Shown: positions 7,978-16,562, counted from the stretch's first letter. The stretch is 64,000 nucleotides of DNA from Micromonospora kangleipakensis (GCF_004217615.1 NZ_SHLD01000001.1:5828001-5892000), one strand, 5' to 3'. The notes: generated by a model from the letters alone, not told the origin. Numbers and translations: made by a program.

Positions 7978-9381
7978 TCAGCCCGGCCGGGCACCGGCTA
8001 CGGTGTTCGGCGCGTCCACCTCGTCCGTCCGGCCGATGCCACCCACGCGAGCTCCGTCGGCGACCCGCCCCAGCGCCAGGAGCGCGGCGCCGGTCGCCCC
8101 GATCTCCGGATGCCGCTGGTGCCGCACCGGCCGTGGCGCCAGCGCGGCGACGAACGCCGCCCGCCACCACGCCGAAGCGGCCATCGCTCCCCCGCCGAGC
8201 ACCACCTCGGCCGGCTTCACCACACCGGACTCCAGCACCGTCAGGTCCTCGGCGACCAGCCGGCACAGGCCCGTCATCAGGCCGGCGAGGAGGTCGACGG
8301 CGGTGGCGCCGAAGCTGAGCCCGAGCAGCTCACCGGAGCCGGCCGGCGCCAGGCCCGGCGGGCGGTCACCGCCGAAGCGCGGATTGGCCAGCACCCGGCC
8401 GTCCGCCGGCACTCGGGACAGCGCCGCCTCCAGCTCGGCGCCTTCGGGCAGCCGCAGCTCCCGCTTGGCCCAGGCGAAGAGGTTCCCGCCGCTGGAGTAC
8501 GCCGTTCCGGTCACCACGTGCTCGTGGTCGACCCGGTACCGCCAGAGCTGGTAGGGCAGCGGCGGCAGCTCCGCGCCGGCCGGCACCGGCTGGATGATGC
8601 GTACCGCGGCCGAGGTGCCCACGGTGACCGCGGCCCGGGACGGGTCGACGCAGCCGGAGCCCACGTTGGACGCCGCGCCGTCGCCCACCGGCGCGGTCCA
8701 CCGGGCCCCAGCCAGCTGCGGCCAGCGCCGGGCGTGCTCGGGACGCAGCCGGCCGAGCCACCCCGTCGGGGCCAACGCGGGCAGCTCGCCGGGGCGTACG
8801 CCGGCCAGCTCGCAGGCCTCCGCGTCCCAGTCCAGCCGGCACAGGTCGAGCAGTCCGGTCCCGGAGGCCATCGAGATGGACATCGGCGCCTCGGCGAGCA
8901 GCGCCCCGAGGACGTACTCGGCCAGGCCGGCGAAGCGGGCGACCGGGGTGGCCGCCTGCTCCCGCAGCCAGGGCAGCCGCACCGACCAGTAACCGCGGTG
9001 CCACCAGGTGCCGGTGCGCTGGTGGAAGGCGTCCGGGTCGGCCGGACCGGCGGCGCCCGCGGACGGCGCCGGCCGGGTGTCCATCCAGGTCAGCACCGGC
9101 CCGAGCGGTTCGCCGTCGGCGTCCAGCGGGACCACCGAGTGCCACTGCGCGCAGGGCGTCACCAGCTCGATGTCCCGCAGGTGGCCGGCGTCGGCCAGCT
9201 CGTCCAGGCACTCCGCCAGGCAGGCGAGATAGCGGCGGCCGTCCAGGGTGCCGGTGCCGTCCTCGCCGGTGGCCAGGTGCACCTTCCGCCGGGCCAGCGC
9301 GCCGGGCCGCGGGGTGGCGTCCGCGTCCAGCACGAGTCCGCGTACGGAGGAGGTGCCCAGGTCGAGAGCGAGAATGTTCAT
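7978..9381 (-). CDS. FGGY-family carbohydrate kinase (gluconokinase-like)
   Basis: A 467-residue sugar kinase of normal FGGY length. The N-terminal phosphate loop is ALDLGTSSVRGLVLD. A conserved PCAQWHSVVPLD segment near residue 80 resembles gluconate kinases. The second ATPase domain has AAVTVGTSAAVR near residue 250 and EVVLGGGAMAASAWW near residue 400. The family phosphorylates sugars or polyols in the cytosol with ATP. The ATG start is supported by the conserved N-terminus. No sugar operon surrounds it, so the substrate is inferred from sequence character only; other FGGY substrates remain possible. Confidence 0.82.
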   Translation of the reverse strand: MNILALDLGTSSVRGLVLDADATPRPGALARRKVHLATGEDGTGTLDGRRYLACLAECLDELADAGHLRDIELVTPCAQWHSVVPLDADGEPLGPVLTWMDTRPAPSAGAAGPADPDAFHQRTGTWWHRGYWSVRLPWLREQAATPVARFAGLAEYVLGALLAEAPMSISMASGTGLLDLCRLDWDAEACELAGVRPGELPALAPTGWLGRLRPEHARRWPQLAGARWTAPVGDGAASNVGSGCVDPSRAAVTVGTSAAVRIIQPVPAGAELPPLPYQLWRYRVDHEHVVTGTAYSSGGNLFAWAKRELRLPEGAELEAALSRVPADGRVLANPRFGGDRPPGLAPAGSGELLGLSFGATAVDLLAGLMTGLCRLVAEDLTVLESGVVKPAEVVLGGGAMAASAWWRAAFVAALAPRPVRHQRHPEIGATGAALLALGRVADGARVGGIGRTDEVDAPNTVAGARPG

Positions 9382-9489
9382 CGCCGGTCAACCTACCCGG
9401 CGGGGCGGGTGGTGAAGCCAAGATCCCGACTCGGCCGGGACGCGGCGATCGGGTTCCCGGGGACCGTCCGGTCGCGTACAGTGATCGCC

Positions 9490-9549
9490 ATGCCCGCGCA
9501 CCTGTCCTGCTGGTGGCCCGCCGACCCGGCGGCCCACCCCCGCGCGTAG
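9490..9549 (+). CDS. trpL: trp leader peptide with tandem Trp codons
   Basis: A 19-residue reading frame, MPAHLSCWWPADPAAHPRA, ends 93 bases before trpEG. Two adjacent tryptophan codons (9511-9516) sit in the middle, in a short peptide where none would be expected by chance. It is followed directly by a GC hairpin. This is the classical layout of transcription attenuation, where ribosome stalling at Trp codons prevents formation of the terminator. Leader peptides with runs of Trp codons are known before fused anthranilate synthase genes in Streptomyces. An in-frame GTG at 9481 would extend it by three residues. Confidence 0.8.
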   Translation: MPAHLSCWWPADPAAHPRA

Positions 9550-9558
9550 CTTTCCCAC

Positions 9559-9582
9559 GCGGCCGCCCGACGAGGCGGCCGC
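9559..9582 (+). promoter_or_regulatory. Attenuator hairpin of the trp leader
   Basis: GCGGCCGC (9559-9566) pairs perfectly with GCGGCCGC (9575-9582) across an 8-base loop, ten bases after the leader-peptide stop and upstream of trpEG. GGTCTCTCC follows instead of a pure U-run. It is the natural terminator arm of an attenuator. Confidence 0.6.
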
Positions 9583-9642
9583 CGGTCTCTCCCCGGCATC
9601 CCGGGCCGCCCCGCCGGCGGCTCCCGGCCCGAGGAGACCCCG

Positions 9643-11616
9643 ATGACCCGCCCGCACGACCTGCTCGCCGCCGTCGCCGACGGCGTCGACCCCGGCCCGT
9701 TCGCGCTCGTCCGCCGCGAGGGCGCCGACCACCTCGAGCTCTTCACCGGCACGGTACGCACCGCCGACCGGCTCGCCGACATCCCGCTGCCGGACGGCCC
9801 GCCCGGCCCGCGCACGCTGGCCCTGGTCCCGTACCGGCAGATCGGCGAGCGCGGCTTCGCCTGCGTCGACGACGGCGTGCCGCTGGAGTGCCTGGTGATC
9901 TCCGCACGGCACCGGATCGGGCTGGCCGAGGCGCTCGACGTCCTGCCCGACCGCCCGGTGCGAAGCACCGGGGCCGGCTTCGACATCGCCGACGACGAGT
10001 ACGCCGCGACCGTCGGCCGGGTGCTCGCCGACGAGATCGGCCGCGGCGAGGGCGCCAACTTCGTCATCCACCGCACCATGCGGGCCACCGTGCAGGGGTC
10101 GCCGCTGGTGGCGGCGCTGGCCGCGCTGCGCCGGCTGCTGCTGCGCGAGCGCGGCGCGTACTGGACGTTCGTGGTGCACACCGGCTCCCGGATCCTGGTC
10201 GGGGCCAGCCCGGAACGGCACGTCAGCGTCGACGACGGCCTCGTGATGATGAACCCGATCAGCGGCACGTTCCGGCACACCGGCGCGGCGGCCGACCGCG
10301 ACGCCCTGCTGCGGTTCCTGCACGACCCGAAGGAGGTCGAGGAGCTGTACATGGTGCTCGACGAGGAGCTGAAGATGATGGCCACCGTCGCCGAGCACGG
10401 CGGCCAGGTGGTCGGGCCGTACCTGAGGGAGATGGCGCACCTCGCGCACACCGAGTACCTGCTCGCGGGGCGCGGCTCGCGGGACGTCCGGGAGGTGCTG
10501 CGGGAGACGATGTTCGCCCCGACGGTCACCGGCAGCCCGATGGAGAACGCCTGCCGGGTGATCGCCCGGCACGAGCGGACCGGCCGCCGCTACTACGCCG
10601 GCGTCCTCGCGCTGCTCGGCCGGGACGACGGCGGCCGGCAGACCCTCGACGCGCCGATCCTGATCCGGACCGCGGAGCTCTCCCCCGCCGGCGAGCTGCG
10701 GGTGCCGGTCGGGGCGACCCTGGTGCGGCACTCCACCGCCGCGGGCGAGGTGGCGGAGACGCACGCGAAGGCGGCCGGGGTGCTGGCCGCGCTCGGCCTC
10801 GGCCCGGACGCGCCGGAGCCCGGCCCCCGCCCGGAGATCCGGTACGACCATTCCGGCTCGGCGCGTCTGACGCCGCGCCGCGACCCGGAACAGTCGTACG
10901 CCGACGACCCGGAGGTCCGCGCCGCGCTCGCCGCCCGCAACGCCCCGCTGGCCCGGTTCTGGCTCGACCAGCGGACGCCCGGCGCGTCCGCGCTGGCCGG
11001 GCTCGCCGGGCTGCGGGCGCTGATCGTGGACGGGGAGGACACCTTCACCGGCATGCTCGCCCACCAGCTCGGCGCGCTCGGCCTGCGGGTCGACCGCCGC
11101 GACTGGCGGGAACCCGGCCCGGTGGACGGGTACGACCTGGTGGTGGTCGGTCCCGGGCCGGGTGACCCGGGCGATCTCTCCGCGCCGAAGATGGCGGCGA
11201 TGCGGGCGCTGCTGGTGGGCCTGCTGGAGTCCGGCCGGCCCACGCTGGCGGTCTGCCTCGGGCATCAGCTGCTCTCCGGGCTGCTCGGGCTGCCGCTGCA
11301 CCGGCGGGAGGCGCCCTACCAGGGGCTGCAGCGGGACGTGGCGGTCTTCGGCGCGACCCGCCGGGTGGGTTTCTACTCCACCTTCACCGCGCGCGCCGAC
11401 GCCGACCGGGTGGCCAGCGCGTACGGGCCGGTGGAGCTGTCCCGGGACCCGGCGGACGGTGCGGTGCACGCGCTGCGCGGGCCGGGCTTCGCCGGGGTGC
11501 AGTTCCACCCGGAGTCGGTGCTCAGCCGGGACGGCCTGGCCGTGCTGGCCGACCTGCTCGGGCATCTGCTCGCCAATCCGGCCCTGACCGGGCATGGTCC
11601 GGCCGATCGGGGGTAG
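9643..11616 (+). CDS. trpEG: Fused anthranilate synthase (TrpE-TrpG)
   Basis: A 657-residue fusion. Residues 1-440 are the chorismate-binding TrpE domain, with MMNPISGTFRHTG near residue 203 and a catalytic MVLDEELKMMATV segment. Residues 455-650 are a class-I glutamine amidotransferase with VVVGPGPGDPGD, the nucleophile loop LAVCLGHQLLSG and GVQFHPESVL (His and Glu of the triad). It converts chorismate and glutamine-derived ammonia to anthranilate, the first step to tryptophan. GAGGAG lies seven bases before the ATG. The Trp-codon leader upstream argues for tryptophan biosynthesis rather than the related phenazine enzyme PhzE, whose domain order is similar. Confidence 0.9.
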   Translation: MTRPHDLLAAVADGVDPGPFALVRREGADHLELFTGTVRTADRLADIPLPDGPPGPRTLALVPYRQIGERGFACVDDGVPLECLVISARHRIGLAEALDVLPDRPVRSTGAGFDIADDEYAATVGRVLADEIGRGEGANFVIHRTMRATVQGSPLVAALAALRRLLLRERGAYWTFVVHTGSRILVGASPERHVSVDDGLVMMNPISGTFRHTGAAADRDALLRFLHDPKEVEELYMVLDEELKMMATVAEHGGQVVGPYLREMAHLAHTEYLLAGRGSRDVREVLRETMFAPTVTGSPMENACRVIARHERTGRRYYAGVLALLGRDDGGRQTLDAPILIRTAELSPAGELRVPVGATLVRHSTAAGEVAETHAKAAGVLAALGLGPDAPEPGPRPEIRYDHSGSARLTPRRDPEQSYADDPEVRAALAARNAPLARFWLDQRTPGASALAGLAGLRALIVDGEDTFTGMLAHQLGALGLRVDRRDWREPGPVDGYDLVVVGPGPGDPGDLSAPKMAAMRALLVGLLESGRPTLAVCLGHQLLSGLLGLPLHRREAPYQGLQRDVAVFGATRRVGFYSTFTARADADRVASAYGPVELSRDPADGAVHALRGPGFAGVQFHPESVLSRDGLAVLADLLGHLLANPALTGHGPADRG

Positions 11617-11623
11617 GGCTGAG

Positions 11624-11675
11624 GGCGACCGGTGGTCCGGACGGGTCGAGAGCCCCCGTTCGACCACCGGTCGCC
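11624..11675. terminator. Bidirectional terminator between trpEG and wrbA
   Basis: GGCGACCGGTGGTC (11624-11637) pairs perfectly with GACCACCGGTCGCC (11662-11675). The 14-bp stem lies between two convergent genes. Confidence 0.75.
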
Positions 11676-11686
11676 ACCGGCCGGGG

Positions 11687-12304
11687 TCAGCCGGCCAGGC
11701 CCTTCTTCAGCGCCGTGCTTATCTGCACCGCGCGTCGGGCGGTCAGTGCGGTCGCGTTGCGCGCGATGTCGTCGGGCGCGGTCTCGCCGTTGTTGCTGGT
11801 GTGCGAGGCGCCGTACGGGTTGCCCGCGACGAACTGGCTGGGGTCGGTGTAGCCGGGGGTCACCACGACGCCACCCCAGTGGTAGAAGACGTTGAAGAGG
11901 GCCAGCAGGGTGGACTCCTGGCCGCCGTGCGAGGTGGCCGTCGAGCAGAAGCCCGAGTACACCTTGTTGGCCAGCGCGCCCTGGGCCCAGAGCGGGCCAG
12001 TGGTGTCGATGAACTGCTTGAGCTGCGCGGCGACCATGCCGTAGCGGGTGGGCGAGCCGAAGATGACCACGTCAGCCCAGGAGAGGTCGTCGAGCTGCGC
12101 CTCCATCACGTCCTGGGTCTCCAGGTGGTGCGCCTGCCAGCCGGAGTTGGAGCGGATCGCCTCGTCGGGCGCCAGCTCACGTACCTTGCGCAGGCGCACC
12201 TCGGCCCCGGCATCGCCGGCGGCCTCGACCGCTGACTGCGCCATCTGGTAGGTGATGCCGGTCGCGCTGTAGTAGATCACCGCGACCTTGGTCCGACCAT
12301 CCAT
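11687..12304 (-). CDS. wrbA: NAD(P)H:quinone oxidoreductase, WrbA type
   Basis: A 205-residue flavodoxin-like protein of typical WrbA length. The FMN-phosphate loop is YYSATGITYQMA, followed by GSPTRYGMVAAQLKQFID near residue 80 and TATSHGGQESTLL near residue 115, all WrbA signatures. The enzyme reduces quinones by two electrons with NAD(P)H and FMN, protecting against redox cycling. The ATG at 12304 is chosen because GAGGAGG lies nine bases upstream. It is a single-gene unit ending at the shared terminator with trpEG. Confidence 0.92.
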   Translation of the reverse strand: MDGRTKVAVIYYSATGITYQMAQSAVEAAGDAGAEVRLRKVRELAPDEAIRSNSGWQAHHLETQDVMEAQLDDLSWADVVIFGSPTRYGMVAAQLKQFIDTTGPLWAQGALANKVYSGFCSTATSHGGQESTLLALFNVFYHWGGVVVTPGYTDPSQFVAGNPYGASHTSNNGETAPDDIARNATALTARRAVQISTALKKGLAG

Positions 12305-12371
12305 CAGACGTTCCCTCCTCAAATCGGATCAGCTCCGGCGACTACCCGTTGCATGCGGCGCCAAACGGTCG

Positions 12372-12400
12372 TTGACGACAGTCGTCGGGGTCGATAGCTT
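12372..12400 (+). promoter_or_regulatory. Orphan promoter pointing rightward
   Basis: TTGACG (12372-12377), a 17-base spacer and TAGCTT (12395-12400) form a near-consensus promoter. No plus-strand gene follows until 13772. A GACGACAGTCGTC palindrome overlaps the spacer. It would drive an untranslated RNA antisense to the DUF3037/HipA-like pair. Confidence 0.4.
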
Positions 12401-12572
12401 GCGGCTGCTCAAGATTTCTGCAAGTTCCGATCCGCAACGGTGCCGGCGCTCCGCCCGCCGGGGATCCTGTTCGCACCGGTGTCGGCGGAACCCCGCCGCC
12501 GCCCCACACCGGCGAACCTGAACGGGGGATCGCGCTCCGCCGGCAACGAGGCTGGCGTAGCGCGATCAGGGG

Positions 12573-12941
12573 TCAGCGGACCAGGGCCGCCATCAGCCGG
12601 TCGAGCTCCGCCGCCGGATCGGCCGTCAGCCCGGTGTGCACCGGGCCGGCCTGGATCATCGTGCTCCGCGGGGCGGCCAGCCAGCGGAACCGCTCCCCCC
12701 GCTTCATCGTCCGCGCCGGCCCGTCGCCGCCGCAGGTCCGGTCCCAGGAGCCCAGCGCCGCCGCCACCGCGTCCAGGTCCACGTCGGGGGCCAGGGCACG
12801 CGCCCGGTCGGCGTCCAGATGGGTACGCGCGCCGAGGAAGTCGCGGGCCTGGCAGTAGAGGATCACGCCCACGTTGATCTGCTCGCCGCGCTCCACCCGG
12901 GGCACCAGCCGGATCACCGCGTACTCGAAGGGCTCTCTCAT
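12573..12941 (-). CDS. DUF3037 family protein
   Basis: A 122-residue protein opening with EYAVIRLVPRVERGEQINVGVILYC (near residues 6-30), the signature of DUF3037. The family is of unknown biochemical role and is regularly found beside HipA-like kinases. Its ATG overlaps the stop of the upstream HipA-like gene as ATGA, so the two are translationally coupled. The ATG at 12941 is fixed by this overlap and by the conserved N-terminus. No antitoxin-like DNA-binding partner is seen. Confidence 0.85.
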   Translation of the reverse strand: MREPFEYAVIRLVPRVERGEQINVGVILYCQARDFLGARTHLDADRARALAPDVDLDAVAAALGSWDRTCGGDGPARTMKRGERFRWLAAPRSTMIQAGPVHTGLTADPAAELDRLMAALVR

Positions 12942-13705
12942 GCCGCGCTCCCAGCGGGCAGCCAGGCGTCGGTCCGCGCGACCCGCCGGGTTAGGTGGTC
13001 CACGTACGCCGCCCGGGCGGCGTCGGGCGTGTCGAAGTCCGGGCCGGCCAGCCACTCTCCGGGTACCTGCGCCAGGACCTCGGTGAGCAGCTCCCGGCCG
13101 ATCCGCGGGGCCAGCTCGGCGTCCGCCTCGGCCAGCCGGGTGGCGTACGGCGCGAGCACGTGGTCGTCGGCCCGGTAGGCCCGGTGCACGGCGGCCTCGG
13201 CGCGCGGCCAGTTGTGGTGGAAGTAGAGGGTGGCGCCGTGGTCGATCAGCCACAGCTGCCGGTGCCACATCAGCAGGTTGGGGTTGCGCCAGCTCCGGTC
13301 GACGTTCTCGGTGTACGCGTCGAACCAGAGCACCCGGGAGGCCAGCGCGGCGTCGACCGGGTGGGCGACCGGGTCGTAGCCGAGCGCGCCGGGCAGGAAA
13401 TCCATCCCCAGGTTCGCCCCGCCGCTGTTGCGCAGCAGCTCCTGCACCTCCTGGTCCGGCTCGGCCCGGCCGATGACGGGGTCGATGGTGAGCACCACCA
13501 GCCGCGGCACGGCCAGCCCGAGCCGGCGGGCCAGCTCACCGCAGATCACCTCGGCCACCAGCGCCTTCGGCCCCTGCCCCGCGCCACGGAACTTCGCCAC
13601 GTAGGTGCCGAGGTCGTCGGCCTCCACCACGCCGGGCAGCGAGCCGCCCTCACGCAGCGGGGTGACGTACCGGATCCCGGTGACCTGTCGGAGCACGTCG
13701 CCCAC
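12938..13705 (-). CDS. HipA-like kinase-fold protein
   Basis: A 255-residue protein resembling the catalytic half of HipA kinases. YVAKFRGAGQGPKALVAEVICGELARRLGL gives the ATP-binding lysine and helix (about residues 27-56). WFDAYTENVDRSWRNPNLL near residue 130 resembles the catalytic loop region with an aspartate-asparagine pair. LWLIDHGATLYFHHNW near residue 150 resembles the metal-binding DHG. It is shorter than true HipA (about 440 residues) and has no HipB gene beside it. It is paired with DUF3037 by an ATGA overlap. The GTG at 13705 is the likely start; GTG at 13696 is an alternative. Confidence 0.75.
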   Translation of the reverse strand: MGDVLRQVTGIRYVTPLREGGSLPGVVEADDLGTYVAKFRGAGQGPKALVAEVICGELARRLGLAVPRLVVLTIDPVIGRAEPDQEVQELLRNSGGANLGMDFLPGALGYDPVAHPVDAALASRVLWFDAYTENVDRSWRNPNLLMWHRQLWLIDHGATLYFHHNWPRAEAAVHRAYRADDHVLAPYATRLAEADAELAPRIGRELLTEVLAQVPGEWLAGPDFDTPDAARAAYVDHLTRRVARTDAWLPAGSAA

Positions 13706-13771
13706 CCTAACCCGCCGGGCATGTCGGACCGGCCGCCTATGCTGGCCGCCACCACCGACGGAAGGCGGCCC

Positions 13772-14875
13772 GTGGACGTGCGGCTCACCGGCCCGGAAGC
13801 CTTGGCCCTGCGGATGACCAGCCTGTTGCTGCGCCCGCACCCGACCACCCGGCCGGACGACGTGGCCGAGGTGGTCGAGTGGTTCGGCGCCATGCAGGCC
13901 CAGGACGCCGCGAGCGGCATGTGGTCGCTCGGCGTCCGCCTCCCGGGGCGCACCCTCGCCGACGTGCAGGCGGCGCTGGAGCGCCGGGAGGCGCTGCGCA
14001 CCTGGCCGATGCGCGGCACGGTCCACCTCGTACCGCCGCGGGACGCCCGCTGGATGCTGGCGGTGACCGGCGTCCGGGCGCTGGCCGGCGCGGCGGCCCG
14101 GCGGGCGGTCCTGGGGCTGACCGAGGCCGAGGCCGACCGGGCGGCCGACGTGCTGGGCGCCGCGCTGGCCGGCGGCGGCCGGCTCACCCGCGCCCAGTGC
14201 CTCGCCACCCTCGCCGCCGCCGGGATCGACACCGCCGGGCAGCGCGGCTACCACCTGCTCTGGTACGCCAGCCAGCGCGGCGTCACCTGCATCGCCCCGC
14301 ACGTCGGCGCGGAGCAGACGTTCGCCCTGCTCGACGAGTGGGCGCCCGACCCGCACCGGCCGGAGCGCGACGAGGCGCTGGGCATCCTGGCGCTGCGGTA
14401 CTTCCGCAGCCACGGCCCCACCACCCGGCAGGACTTCGCCGGTTGGACCGGGCTGACCGCCGCCGACGCCCGGCGGGGCATCGCGGTGGCCGGCGACGCC
14501 CTGGCCACCGTCCGGGTCGACGACACCGAGGCGGTCGTCGACGCGGCGCTGCTCGACGCGCCGCGCGGACCGGTCGACGACCTGCACGTGCTGCCCGGGT
14601 TCGACGAATACCTGCTCGGCTTCAAGGACCGGACCCTGATGCTCGACCCGGCGGACCGGCAGGCGGTCATCCCCGGCGGCAACGGGGTCTTCCAGTCCAC
14701 GGTCGTCCGCGCCGGCCGGGTGGTGGGCACCTGGAAGCGCACCCTCAGCAAGACCCGGGCCACGGTCACCGTGCACCCGCTGGTCCCGTTCGACGGCGGG
14801 CTGCGGACCCGGGTCGAGGCGGCGCTGGACGGCTACGCCCGCTTCCTCGGCCGGCCCGTTCGTCACTCCTGGTGA
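13772..14875 (+). CDS. Winged-helix DNA-binding domain protein (HTH_42 / YcaQ-like)
   Basis: A 367-residue protein of the pfam06224 family: VVEWFGAMQAQDAASGMWSLGVRL near residue 30, TWPMRGTVHLVPPRDARWML near residue 76, several winged-helix units, and VLPGFDEYLLGFKDR near residue 277. The family includes AlkX/YcaQ-type DNA glycosylases and unassigned proteins. The GTG at 13772 has GGAAGG six bases upstream and follows a divergent gap with the HipA-like gene. The 3' end overlaps the convergent mobA-like gene by about 13 bases. DNA repair is the best guess, but the catalytic residues were not verified. Confidence 0.75.
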   Translation: MDVRLTGPEALALRMTSLLLRPHPTTRPDDVAEVVEWFGAMQAQDAASGMWSLGVRLPGRTLADVQAALERREALRTWPMRGTVHLVPPRDARWMLAVTGVRALAGAAARRAVLGLTEAEADRAADVLGAALAGGGRLTRAQCLATLAAAGIDTAGQRGYHLLWYASQRGVTCIAPHVGAEQTFALLDEWAPDPHRPERDEALGILALRYFRSHGPTTRQDFAGWTGLTAADARRGIAVAGDALATVRVDDTEAVVDAALLDAPRGPVDDLHVLPGFDEYLLGFKDRTLMLDPADRQAVIPGGNGVFQSTVVRAGRVVGTWKRTLSKTRATVTVHPLVPFDGGLRTRVEAALDGYARFLGRPVRHSW

Positions 14876-15377
14876 CCGGCTGCCGCGTGCCGGGCCAGGT
14901 CGCCCGGGGTGTCCACGTCCAGGGGTGACCCGAGGCCGTCGCACGGCACCACGGTGACCAGGTCGGGGCGGGCCCGCAGCAGGTCGCGGGCGCCCCGGTC
15001 CCCGGTGGCGTACCGGTCGAGCAGCGGCCACACGGCGCGGCCGAGCAGCACCGGATGCCCGATCCGCCCGGCGTAGCCGGCGGCGGCGACGGGCGCGCCG
15101 GCGGCGCGGACGTGCCCGGGCAGCGACGCCAGGCCGCGGCGCAGCGAGCCGCCCAGCCCGTTCCGCCAGTGCGGGTTGACGACCGGCACGGCCCCGCGAA
15201 GCTCGGGCAGTGCATCCGCGCCCGCGCCGACGACGGCGTGCACCGGCGCGCAGCCGCCGGCCCGCAACAGCCGCACCGCGCGCCGGACGAGCGGCTCGCC
15301 GTCCAGCTCGACCAGCGCCTTGGGCCGGCCGAACCGGCGCCCGCCCCGGCGGCGAGCAGCAGCCCGGCGACGGTCAC
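14863..15377 (-). pseudogene. MobA-like nucleotidyltransferase (molybdenum cofactor), frameshifted
   Basis: The GTG at 15377 opens VTVAGLLLAAGAG, the nucleotide-binding start of MobA/MocA-like enzymes. At about 15336-15344 the frame slips by one base. One extra C would restore a normal AAGxxRFGRPKALVEL. The other frame then continues from RAVRLLRAGG through NPHWRNGLGGSLRRGL and VPCDG to the stop at 14863, with all later family motifs. The GTG overlaps the xdhC stop (GTGA). As read, the enzyme would be truncated within the active-site loop. Either this is a real decay event or a base-call error in a G/C run. An intact paralogue lies at 51.4 kb. Confidence 0.75.
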
Positions 15378-16484
15378 CGCGGCGACCCCACGGGCTGGCG
15401 GGCCCGGTCCGGGGCGCGGTGGATCGGGCCCTTCGGCCCGCGCAGCGCCCGGCCGGTGCCGCCGTGCCGCCGGGCCACCACCTCCGCCGCGATCGCCAGC
15501 GCGGTCTCCACCGGGGTACGCCCGCCGAGGTCCAGCCCGGCCGGCGCCACCAGGCGGTCGAGCTGCGTCGCCGGCACCCCGTCCGAGCGCAGCCGGGCGA
15601 GCCGGGCCGCGTGCGCGCCCCGGCTGCCGAGCACGCCGATGTAGCCGGCCGGGGTGTCGAGCGCCGCCCGCAGCAGCGGGATCTCGGAGCGCGGGTCGTG
15701 GCCGAGCAGGCAGAGCACCGTGTCGGGGCGCACCGGGGTGGCGGCCAGCAACCGGTGCGGCCAGGCCCGCTGCACCTCGTGCGCGTCGGGGAACCGCCCG
15801 GTGGTGGTGAACGTCGGCCGCGGGTCGCAGACGGTGACGGTGTAGCCCTGGCCGACGCCGATCCGGCTGAGCGCCGCGGCGACGGCGGTGGCGCCGAACA
15901 GCAGCATCCGGGGCGCGACCGGCGCCGCCTGGATCAGCACCCGCACCGGCCGGTCGCCCCGCCGGAGCACCACCGTGCCACCGTCGGTCAGCAGCTCGGC
16001 GGCCCGGTCGACGACCCATTCGTCCAGCGCCGGGTCGCCGAGGCCGCCCTCCGTACCGGCCGGCCCGACGGTCAGTTGGGCGGCGAAGGGCGCCGGGCCG
16101 CCGACGACGGTGGCCACGGCGGCCGGACCGCGGCCGGCGAGGGCGGCGAGCGCCCGCGCGGTCGCGCCGCCCGGCGTCACCCGCCGCAGCAGCACCTCCA
16201 GGATCCCGGCGCACCCGGGCCGGGCCGGCCAGGGCCCGTCCCCGCCGACGGCGTACCGCGCCAGCCGGGTGCGGCCGGTCCGCAAGGTCTCCGTCGGCCG
16301 CCTCGAGCACCGCGGCCTCCACGCAGCCGGCCGGGATGCCGCCGCGCACCTCGCCGGCGGGGTCCACGGCCAGCAGGTCGCCCGGCGCGGTCAGGCCGCC
16401 CGCGCTGCTGGCCACCACCGTGGTGAGTCCGAACGGGACGCCCTGCCGGGACCAGCCGTGCGCCGCGCCCAGCACCTCGCGCAT
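15374..16484 (-). pseudogene. XdhC/CoxI-family maturation factor, frameshifted
   Basis: The first ~65 codons from the ATG at 16484 read as the XdhC N-terminal domain, with GLTTVVASSAGGLTAPGDLLAVD (about residues 19-41) and GGIPAGCVEAAV (the conserved Cys loop). At about 16285-16300 the frame shifts by one base. The rest lies in a neighbouring frame up to the stop at 15374: GPWPARPGCAGILEVLLRRV, then the Rossmann part MLLFGATAVAAALSRIG and GYIGVLGSRGAHAARLARL. XdhC proteins bind and sulfurate molybdenum cofactor for xanthine-dehydrogenase-family enzymes, matching the divergent oxidoreductase. The order, xdhC then mobA-like, is conserved. Confidence 0.75.
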
Positions 16485-16524
16485 GCCGCTCCGCCGATCA
16501 CACCGGCCGGGCATTAGCCCGGAT

Positions 16525-16556
16525 TTGTCCGCTAATAGTACGGACAACGGTAGTCT
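16525..16556 (+). promoter_or_regulatory. Operator and leaderless promoter of the aldehyde oxidoreductase operon
   Basis: TTGTCCG (16525-16531) and CGGACAA (16541-16547) are perfect inverted arms around nine bases. A -10-like TAGTCT (16551-16556) ends six bases before the GTG at 16563, so the transcript probably has no leader. The arms overlap the -35 zone, as expected for a repressor site. Confidence 0.55.
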
Positions 16557-16562
16557 GACCGG

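Noticed and set aside
9643..11616. Phenazine-type PhzE identity for the fused anthranilate synthase
   Set aside because: The domain order fits both, but the Trp-codon leader upstream and the absence of phz genes favour tryptophan biosynthesis.
9388..11667. A 759-codon minus-strand frame opposite trpEG
   Set aside because: Composition is Arg/Gln/His-rich without motifs, and the plus strand encodes an unmistakable anthranilate synthase.
12573..13705. A HipAB toxin-antitoxin pair
   Set aside because: There is no HipB-like DNA-binding gene; the partner is DUF3037 and the kinase is much shorter than HipA.
16485..16562. A riboswitch before the oxidoreductase operon
   Set aside because: The leader appears absent, since the -10 ends six bases before the start; the inverted repeat fits a DNA operator instead.
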